A stretch of 5,598 nucleotides of DNA from Elusimicrobiota bacterium (GTDB taxonomy: Bacteria; Elusimicrobiota; Elusimicrobia; Elusimicrobiales; UBA9959): positions 1 through 5,598 of the forward strand of contig DNQL01000137.1 in NCBI GenBank assembly GCA_003500765.1, given 5' to 3'. How positions within the stretch are numbered: position 1 is the stretch's first letter; every line of letters starts with the position of its first letter. The notes under the pieces were generated by a model. It saw nothing but the letters and a program-made list of their open reading frames with translations. It had not been told where the DNA came from and searched no databases. Below are positions 1 through 4,594 of the stretch, in pieces. A program made the translations under genes and the position numbers.

Positions 1-1
1 G

Positions 2-97
2 CTGGGCGCGCCGTTGCCGGCCGCGGTGCGCGCCGAGCGCACCGGCCACCGCAACAATGTCAATTTTGCTAAACTGCTCAAAAGCGGACCGAGGTGA
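2..97 (+). CDS. lpxC: LpxC, UDP-3-O-acyl-N-acetylglucosamine deacetylase (C-terminal 31 residues only)
   Basis: This is an open frame running in from the left edge, with codons starting at base 2 and a TGA stop at 95-97. LpxC is the cytoplasmic zinc enzyme that deacetylates UDP-3-O-acyl-GlcNAc, the committed step of lipid A synthesis. The visible tail contains RTGHRNNVNFAKLL. It resembles the (S/T)GHxxN segment near the LpxC C-terminus, whose histidine (His265 in E. coli) is catalytic; here that histidine is encoded at 47-49. The reading frame ends right at fabZ, in the lpxC-fabZ-lpxA order known from several phyla, which supports the call. The zinc ligands and most of the protein lie outside the window, so the assignment rests on one short motif and on context. 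LpxD, the other likely lpx gene at this position, does not end with such a motif. Confidence 0.72.
   Translation: MGAPLPAAVRAERTGHRNNVNFAKLLKSGPR
91..97 (+). promoter_or_regulatory. Shine-Dalgarno for fabZ, overlapping the lpxC stop codon
   Basis: GAGGTGA at 91-97 matches the anti-Shine-Dalgarno core, and its GAGG lies 5 bases before the ATG at 100. It includes the lpxC TGA, so ribosomes finishing lpxC cover the fabZ initiation site, which fits translational coupling. The site also decides the start. An in-frame GTG at 94 lies inside this motif and has no comparable ribosome site of its own, so ATG at 100 is preferred. Confidence 0.6.
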
Positions 98-99
98 AC

Positions 100-561
100 A
101 TGGACGACAAGCGAGCCCCCTCCTACAAGCCCAGCCGCGTGATCGGCTGCGAAGAGATAATCCGGACCATCCCCCACCGCTACCCCTTCCTGCTCATAGA
201 CCGGGTCGAGGTCATAGAGGAGAACAAGCGCGCGGTCGGCGTCAAATGCGTCACGGCCAACGAGCTGTTCTTCCACGGGCATTTCCCGACCAAGCCCGTC
301 ATGCCCGGCGTGCTGATAGTGGAGGCCATGGCCCAGACCTCGGCCGCCATGCTGATGGGCCTGCCGGAGATAAAGGGCAAGTTCGCTTATTTCGCGGGCA
401 TAAACAAGGCCCGCTTCCGCCGCCAGGTAGTGCCCGGCGACGTGCTCAAGCTCCATGTCGAGATACTCAGGTTCAAAGGCCACATGGCCAAGGTCAGCGG
501 CCGGGGCTTCGTCGAGGGCGAACCGGCGGCCGAAGCCGAGATGATATTCGTGGTGGACTGA
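100..561 (+). CDS. fabZ: FabZ, (3R)-hydroxyacyl-ACP dehydratase
   Basis: This 153-residue hot-dog-fold protein is of normal family length. It dehydrates (3R)-hydroxyacyl-ACP to trans-2-enoyl-ACP in the cytoplasmic type II fatty acid cycle. The N-terminal part has IPHRYPFLLIDRV (about residues 24-36), the usual FabZ opening. The catalytic histidine is His61 in FFHGHFP and the catalytic glutamate is Glu75 in PGVLIVEAMAQ. The later GINKARFRRQVVPGD segment is also typical. The start is ATG at 100, chosen for its Shine-Dalgarno; a GTG at 94 would add two residues and overlap the lpxC stop. FabZ and LpxA compete for 3-hydroxyacyl-ACP, which explains the gene's place in a lipid A operon. Unlike in Bacteroidetes, it is not fused to LpxC. 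FabA is unlikely because that family has a different active-site pair and context. Confidence 0.96.
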   Translation: MDDKRAPSYKPSRVIGCEEIIRTIPHRYPFLLIDRVEVIEENKRAVGVKCVTANELFFHGHFPTKPVMPGVLIVEAMAQTSAAMLMGLPEIKGKFAYFAGINKARFRRQVVPGDVLKLHVEILRFKGHMAKVSGRGFVEGEPAAEAEMIFVVD

Positions 562-586
562 CCCAGCGGCCCTTTCAGCATATTCC

Positions 587-591
587 GGAGG
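587..591 (+). promoter_or_regulatory. Shine-Dalgarno for lpxA
   Basis: GGAGG at 587-591 (GGAGGA to 592) lies 4 bases before the ATG at 596, a strong match at slightly short spacing. It is the best ribosome site in the window. It sits in a 34-base gap after fabZ in which I see no promoter or terminator, so lpxA is probably read from the upstream transcript. Confidence 0.7.
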
Positions 592-595
592 AAGA

Positions 596-1399
596 ATGGC
601 GACCAAGATACACCCCACCGCCCTCATAGACAAGAAGGCGCAGATAGACGAGAACGTCGAGATAGGCCCCTACACCGTCATCGGCGAGGACGTGCAGATA
701 GGCGCGGGCACAAAAATAGGCGCGCAGTGCATCTTTGAATTCTGCACCGTCGGCAAGGACAACCTTTTCACCGGCGCGGCCTATGTCGGCATGCCCCCGC
801 AGGACTGGTCCTACAAGGGCGAGCACAAGCGCTTCATCATGGGCGACCGCAACGTGATACGCGAGAACGTCACGCTGCACCGCGGCGCGCACACGGACGT
901 CACCACGATGGGCTCGGGCTGCATGCTGATGGCCAATTCCCACCTCGGCCACGACTGCCGCGTCGGCGACAATGTCATAATGGTCAACTGCGCCGCGGCC
1001 GCCGGCCACGTGGAGATAGGCGACCGTGCCCTCATCAGCGGCCTGGCCGGCATACACCAGTTCACCCGCATCGGCAAGTTCGCCATGATCTCGGGCGGCG
1101 GCATGGTCAACCAGGACATCATCCCCTACGTCACCGCGCAGGGCGACCGGGCCCGCCCGGTGACGCTCAACCTGGTCGGCATGAAGCGCAACGGCTATAC
1201 CCGCGAGCAGATAAAGGCCGTCAAGCACGTATTCAAGACGCTCTTCTTCCGCGGGCTCCTGCTAAAGGACGCCGTGGCAAAACTGCGCGGCGAGAACCTG
1301 CCGCCGGAAGCGGCCCTGATACTGGATTTCGTCGAATCCTCCAAGCGCGGCATAGCGCGCCCGCGCCGCTCGGCCGCGGCGGACGTCTCCGATGTCTGA
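596..1399 (+). CDS. lpxA: LpxA, acyl-ACP--UDP-N-acetylglucosamine O-acyltransferase
   Basis: LpxA moves a (3R)-hydroxyacyl chain from ACP to the 3-OH of UDP-GlcNAc, the first step of lipid A synthesis, in the cytoplasm. The 267 residues match the family length. Residues 1 to about 180 are hexapeptide repeats of a left-handed beta helix (for example IGPYTVIGEDVQIGAGTKIG). Residues 185-267 form the helical C-terminal domain with GMKRNGYTREQI. The catalytic base is His119 in GHDC (His125 in E. coli). His138, His154 and Arg198 match E. coli His144, His160 and Arg204, and Gln69 matches Gln73. Gly167 matches the E. coli acyl-length ruler Gly173, which hints at a longer chain, although other residues contribute. 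Ser72 stands where E. coli has the substrate-binding Lys76. The last 8 bases overlap lpxI. LpxD is excluded by length, by the lack of its N-terminal uridine-binding domain, and by the C-terminal domain type. Confidence 0.96.
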   Translation: MATKIHPTALIDKKAQIDENVEIGPYTVIGEDVQIGAGTKIGAQCIFEFCTVGKDNLFTGAAYVGMPPQDWSYKGEHKRFIMGDRNVIRENVTLHRGAHTDVTTMGSGCMLMANSHLGHDCRVGDNVIMVNCAAAAGHVEIGDRALISGLAGIHQFTRIGKFAMISGGGMVNQDIIPYVTAQGDRARPVTLNLVGMKRNGYTREQIKAVKHVFKTLFFRGLLLKDAVAKLRGENLPPEAALILDFVESSKRGIARPRRSAAADVSDV

Positions 1400-2240
1400 A
1401 CGCATCGGCCTCATCGCCGGGGCCGGCTCCTTCCCCCTGCTCTTCGCCCGGGAAGCGCGGGACCGCGGCTGCGAGGTGTTCACGGCGGGCCTGACCGGCA
1501 TGACATCGCCGGAGGCGGAGAAACTTTCGAAAGAGCTCGTTTATTTCCGGCTCGGCCAGCTATCGGCCCCCATAGAGTTCTTCAAAAAGAACGGCGTCTC
1601 CCGCGTCCTGATGGCCGGCAAGATAGAGCATGTCTCCATCTTCGGCGGCTTCCTGCCCGACCTGCGCGCCGCCAAACTCCTGCTGACGCTCAAGGACCGC
1701 CGTCCCACCTCCATCTTCGCCGCCATAGCCGGCGAGCTGGCCAGGGACGGCATAGAGGTCATAAACTCCGCCACCTTCCTGGAGTCCTCGCTGCCCAAGC
1801 CGGGCCCGCTGACGGAGAAAAAGCCTCATAAGGACCGCGAGAGCAGCATCGCCGCGGGCTGGAAAGCCGCCCGCACCGTAGCGGACCTCGATATCGGCCT
1901 GACGGTGGTCTCCCGCGGCGGAGCCATAGTCGCCGTCGAGGGCATGGAAGGCACCGACGAATGCATCAAGCGCGCCGGCGATATCTTCGCCCGCCTGCTG
2001 CCGGGGGAAAAGCCGCCGAAGGACATGGTGGTGGTCAAGGTCGCCAGGCCGGGCCAGGACATGCGCTTCGACCTGCCCGTGGTCGGCTCTTCGACGCTGG
2101 AAGCCATGGCCGCCGCCGGCGCCGATACCCTGGCCCTGGAAGCCGGCACCACCCTGGTGCTGGAGATGGACAAGTTCCTCGCCCGGGCCGCCGAGCTGGG
2201 CATAGCCGTCACGGCCATCGACCCGTCCGCCCCTCGCTGA
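1392..2240 (+). CDS. lpxI: LpxI, UDP-2,3-diacylglucosamine pyrophosphatase
   Basis: LpxI (DUF1009 family) hydrolyses UDP-2,3-diacylglucosamine to 2,3-diacylglucosamine 1-phosphate and UMP. It replaces the unrelated LpxH found in gamma- and betaproteobacteria. The 282 residues match the Caulobacter enzyme in length. The N-terminal domain opens with IGLIAGAGSFPLLFAREA (residues 5-22) and has the RVLMAGKIEH segment at 71-80. The C-terminal domain has DLDIGLTVVSRGGAIVAVEG (165-184), then GTDECIKRAG and MRFDLPVVG. Asp227 in FDLP corresponds to the catalytic Asp225 of Caulobacter LpxI, which supports a working enzyme. The start ATG at 1392 lies inside the end of lpxA in another frame, giving an 8-base overlap with only a weak GGCGGA site 8 bases upstream. 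Coupling to lpxA translation is therefore likely. A terminator-like hairpin follows 35 bases after the stop. Confidence 0.93.
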   Translation: MSERIGLIAGAGSFPLLFAREARDRGCEVFTAGLTGMTSPEAEKLSKELVYFRLGQLSAPIEFFKKNGVSRVLMAGKIEHVSIFGGFLPDLRAAKLLLTLKDRRPTSIFAAIAGELARDGIEVINSATFLESSLPKPGPLTEKKPHKDRESSIAAGWKAARTVADLDIGLTVVSRGGAIVAVEGMEGTDECIKRAGDIFARLLPGEKPPKDMVVVKVARPGQDMRFDLPVVGSSTLEAMAAAGADTLALEAGTTLVLEMDKFLARAAELGIAVTAIDPSAPR

Positions 2241-2275
2241 CCCCCCCTGTATTATTGTAAAATAAACGCAAACCC

Positions 2276-2305
2276 GGCCCCGGGAGGGGCCTTTTTATCG
2301 TTTTT
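2276..2305 (+). terminator. Intrinsic terminator-like hairpin between lpxI and the oxidoreductase gene
   Basis: GGCCCC (2276-2281) pairs perfectly with GGGGCC (2286-2291) around a GGGA loop, giving a six-base-pair all-GC stem. A run of five T follows at once (2292-2296), and another five at 2301-2305. This is the form of a Rho-independent terminator for plus-strand transcription. It lies between genes of one pathway on one strand, so it may act as a partial terminator or attenuator that lowers expression of the distal genes rather than marking an operon end. The stem is short, so strength is uncertain. Confidence 0.6.
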
Positions 2306-2328
2306 CCCGGTAACCCGGGCCCCAGGAG
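2306..2328 (+). promoter_or_regulatory. Small hairpin plus Shine-Dalgarno ahead of the oxidoreductase gene
   Basis: CCCGG (2306-2310) can pair with CCGGG (2315-2319) around TAAC. AGGAG at 2324-2328 follows, 6 bases before the ATG at 2335, and is a good ribosome site. GGCCCC at 2318-2323 touches the AGGAG and repeats the left arm of the terminator stem. It could therefore pair with GGGGCC at 2286-2291 in a competing fold. The ribosome site is well supported; any regulatory role for the folds is inference. Confidence 0.45.
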
Positions 2329-2334
2329 CTTAAA

Positions 2335-3408
2335 ATGGCGGAAAACAAACCCAAGAAACTCAAGTTCGGCGTAGTCGGCGCCGGCAAGCTGGGCGGCTTC
2401 CACACCCGCACCCTCTCCATGATGCCCGAAGTAGAGCTGGTCGGCGTGGCCGACCCCAACCTGCGCCGCTCGCAGGTGCTGGCCTGGCAATACAATTGCA
2501 TCGCCTACAAGGACTACGCCGACCTGCTGCCCCAGGTGGACGCCCTGGTGGTGGCCGCCCCCACCGAATACCACGCCGAGATAGGCCTCAAGGCGCTGGA
2601 CGCCGGGGTCCACGTCCTGATGGAGAAGCCGATAGCCAATTCCGAAGAGGGCGCCCGCCGGCTGCTGGAAATGTCGGAGAAGAAGAAGGTCGTGCTCCAG
2701 GTGGGGCATTCCGAGCGCTTCAACCCCGCGGTGGTCGAGACCCTCAAGCATATCAAGAACCCACGCTATATCACGATAGAGCGCCTGGGGCCTTTCGACC
2801 CCCGCGTCGCCGCAACCGGCGTCACGCTGGACCTGATGATACACGATCTCGACATCCTGCTGACCATGATGGACTCCGAGGTGGAGTCGTTCGAGGCGAT
2901 CGGCGCCAGCATGCTCTCCTCGCACGAGGACATCTCCAACGCCCGCATCAAGTTCCGCAACGGCTGCGTGGCCGATATCACGGCCAGCCGCGCCACGATG
3001 GAGGCCAGCCGCCGGATGCGCGTCTACCAGCAGGACGCCTATATCTCGGTGGACTATGTCAGCGCGCGGCTCAAGATCTACCGCAAGAAAGTTCCCACGA
3101 TAAAGACGCTCAAGGACATAGAGATATCCTACCCCAAGCTGGAGCCCAAGCAGCCGATACGGGAGGAACTGACCCATTTCATAGACTGCATCCGCACCTC
3201 CAAGACGCCCACGCCCAGCGGCGAGAAGGGCCTCAAGGCCCTGCGCCTGGCGCTCGACATCACCGACAAGATGCGCCGCTTCGAGGTCTCCGAGCCCGAA
3301 GGACCGGACCAGGCGGAATCGCTGGCCCGCTCCATCGGCGACATCGGCAAGGCGACCAAGGTGCTGGCCGAAGAGGCCCTCAGGAACATCGGCATCGACA
3401 AATCCTGA
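2335..3408 (+). CDS. Gfo/Idh/MocA-family NAD(P)-dependent oxidoreductase, possibly acting on a UDP-sugar for lipid A
   Basis: This 357-residue protein has the two-domain layout of the glucose-fructose oxidoreductase/inositol dehydrogenase/MocA family. Residues 9 to about 125 form a Rossmann domain with the dinucleotide motif GAGKLG (15-20), an acidic VADP end of strand two (38-41), and the signature EKP (97-99). The substrate domain follows, with GHSERFNP (124-131) and DLMIHDLDIL (166-175); His170 with Asp171 is a likely active-site pair. Residues from about 320 form an acidic, helical-looking tail. The substrate is not readable from sequence. In Acidithiobacillus, GnnA, a sugar-nucleotide oxidoreductase that oxidises the 3-OH of UDP-GlcNAc, lies between lpxA and lpxB, so a similar role is possible here. 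However, no GnnB-type aminotransferase is in view. It has its own good ribosome site and a terminator-like hairpin upstream. Its ATA share among isoleucine codons (about 9 of 25) is lower than in fabZ or lpxA. Confidence 0.88.
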   Translation: MAENKPKKLKFGVVGAGKLGGFHTRTLSMMPEVELVGVADPNLRRSQVLAWQYNCIAYKDYADLLPQVDALVVAAPTEYHAEIGLKALDAGVHVLMEKPIANSEEGARRLLEMSEKKKVVLQVGHSERFNPAVVETLKHIKNPRYITIERLGPFDPRVAATGVTLDLMIHDLDILLTMMDSEVESFEAIGASMLSSHEDISNARIKFRNGCVADITASRATMEASRRMRVYQQDAYISVDYVSARLKIYRKKVPTIKTLKDIEISYPKLEPKQPIREELTHFIDCIRTSKTPTPSGEKGLKALRLALDITDKMRRFEVSEPEGPDQAESLARSIGDIGKATKVLAEEALRNIGIDKS

Positions 3409-3423
3409 CGCCGCGGCGCGACC

Positions 3424-3440
3424 GGGGCCCGCGCGGCCCC
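3424..3440 (+). promoter_or_regulatory. GC-rich hairpin just upstream of lpxB
   Basis: GGGGCC (3424-3429) pairs with GGCCCC (3435-3440) around CGCGC, giving a perfect six-base-pair GC stem. It ends 11 bases before the lpxB ATG. No T-run follows (CTATATCATTT comes next), so it does not look like an intrinsic terminator. It occupies the place where a Shine-Dalgarno would be expected. It may set lpxB translation or stabilise the mRNA, but in GC-rich DNA such a stem can also arise by chance. Confidence 0.4.
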
Positions 3441-3451
3441 CTATATCATTT

Positions 3452-4594
3452 ATGGCCCAAATAGCTTCCACCACAAAGAACGTTCTCGTAGTGGCCGGGG
3501 ACCCCTCCGGCGACCTCCACGCGGCGCGCCTGATAAAGGCCCTCGAGGAGAAAGATCCCGAAATATGCGTCACCTCCATAGGCGGGGTGCGGATGCGGGA
3601 GGTCTCGACCCACTTCATCTACAACCTGGTCTCGGTAGGGGCCGTGGGCTTCGCCGAGCCTTTCAAGAACTTCTTCCTCTGGCTCAAGCTGATACGCCTG
3701 GTACGCCGCTACCTGGAGGAGAAGAAGCCCGCCTGCGTCATCGCCGTGGACTTCTACGGCTTCAACCACCAGATACTCGGCCTGGCCGCGCACCGCAAGA
3801 TCCCGGCCTACTACTATATCAGCCCCCAGGTCTGGGCTTCCCGCCCCGGCCGGGCCAAAGCGATCGCCCGCCTGACCAAAGAGATATTCGTCATCTTCCC
3901 GTTCGAAGAAGCGATATACGCCAAGGCCGGCGGCCGGGCGAAGTTCCTCGGCCACCCGCTGCTCGACATCATCCCCGAGGAACCGGCGAAGAAGCCCGCG
4001 GGAGAGCCGCTGCGCATCGGCCTGCTGCCGGGCTCGCGCCGGTCGGAGCTGGAGCGCCACCTGCCGCTCTTCGTCCAGGCTTTCTATAAGATAAAGTCGG
4101 TCCACGCCGACGCCAAGGGCTATGTCTTCGCGGTGCCGGAATTCCCCGACGAGAAGCTGCTTCCCATGCTGGCCGACGCCTGGCCGGGCGCCGAAGAAGA
4201 GATAGAGATAGTGCGGGAGAGCGACTACGCCGTGCGCGGCACGCTCGACTTCGCCTTCACCGCCTCGGGCACCGCCACGCTGGAGAACGCGCTGCTGGGC
4301 GTCCCCATGCTGGTAGCCTATAAGATGCCCCGCTTCACCTACGAGATAGCCAAGCGCGTCATCACCGTGCCCTATATCTCGCTGGTCAATGTCCTGCTCA
4401 AGCGGCCGGCGGTCAAGGAACTCATACAGGAGAAGGCCACCGTGGACCAGCTTTCCCAGGAAGCCTTCTCGGTGCTCAACAACCCGTCCAAAGCCGAAGC
4501 GATGCGGCGGGACTACAAGGCCGTGCGCGCCATGCTGGGCGAGAAAGGCGTGGCCGCCAGGGCCGCCGAGCGCATAGCCGCCGTCCTTAAATGA
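3452..4594 (+). CDS. lpxB: LpxB, lipid A disaccharide synthase
   Basis: LpxB is a membrane-associated glycosyltransferase (family GT19). It joins UDP-2,3-diacylglucosamine and lipid X into the beta-1,6 tetraacyl disaccharide 1-phosphate, releasing UDP. The 380 residues match the family length. The N-terminal domain has VVAGDPSGDLHAA (13-25), FYGFN after Asp100, and YYISPQVWASR (121-131). Asp100 aligns with E. coli Asp98, an important active-site residue. The C-terminal nucleotide-binding domain has LLPGSRRSELERHLP (191-205), ASGTATLENALLGVP (271-285), and VPYISLVNVLL (306-316). Two small differences from E. coli are Asp17 where the AGE motif usually has Glu, and Gly103 in place of the second Asp of IDAPDFN. 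No Shine-Dalgarno is visible before ATG 3452; a GC hairpin sits there instead. The 3' end overlaps the start of msbA by 4 bases. Confidence 0.96.
   Translation: MAQIASTTKNVLVVAGDPSGDLHAARLIKALEEKDPEICVTSIGGVRMREVSTHFIYNLVSVGAVGFAEPFKNFFLWLKLIRLVRRYLEEKKPACVIAVDFYGFNHQILGLAAHRKIPAYYYISPQVWASRPGRAKAIARLTKEIFVIFPFEEAIYAKAGGRAKFLGHPLLDIIPEEPAKKPAGEPLRIGLLPGSRRSELERHLPLFVQAFYKIKSVHADAKGYVFAVPEFPDEKLLPMLADAWPGAEEEIEIVRESDYAVRGTLDFAFTASGTATLENALLGVPMLVAYKMPRFTYEIAKRVITVPYISLVNVLLKRPAVKELIQEKATVDQLSQEAFSVLNNPSKAEAMRRDYKAVRAMLGEKGVAARAAERIAAVLK

Noticed and set aside
94..96. GTG start for fabZ overlapping the lpxC stop
   Set aside because: It would sit inside the only good Shine-Dalgarno. ATG at 100 has proper spacing and gives a normal FabZ N-terminus, though the GTG cannot be fully excluded.
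57..629. Plus-strand open frame of 190 codons overlapping fabZ in another frame
   Set aside because: Its translation is Arg/Gly/Pro/Gln-rich and low in hydrophobic residues, as expected from an out-of-frame reading of fabZ, whose own frame has full catalytic motifs.
575..1228. Minus-strand open frame of 217 codons opposite lpxA
   Set aside because: Its repeated Ala-Asp-Val-His pattern is the mirror of the hexapeptide repeat codons of lpxA. There is no ribosome site or family signal to support it.
2250..2269. AT-rich patch with a TAAAAT that resembles a -10 box
   Set aside because: No matching -35 element is visible, and a start here would read straight into the terminator-like hairpin. It is more simply the A-rich side of that terminator and of the gap.
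2496..3464. Plus-strand open frame of 322 codons overlapping the oxidoreductase gene
   Set aside because: It is an Arg/Gly/Pro-rich shifted reading of a well-supported gene, with no family motif.
2209..3618. Minus-strand open frame of 469 codons opposite the oxidoreductase gene
   Set aside because: It lies fully antisense to a gene with clear family motifs. Its translation has no recognisable domain and is rich in residues expected from reading GC-rich codons backwards. Long antisense frames are common in such DNA.
3446..4105. Minus-strand open frame of 219 codons opposite lpxB
   Set aside because: It is antisense to a gene with complete LpxB motifs and shows no domain of its own.
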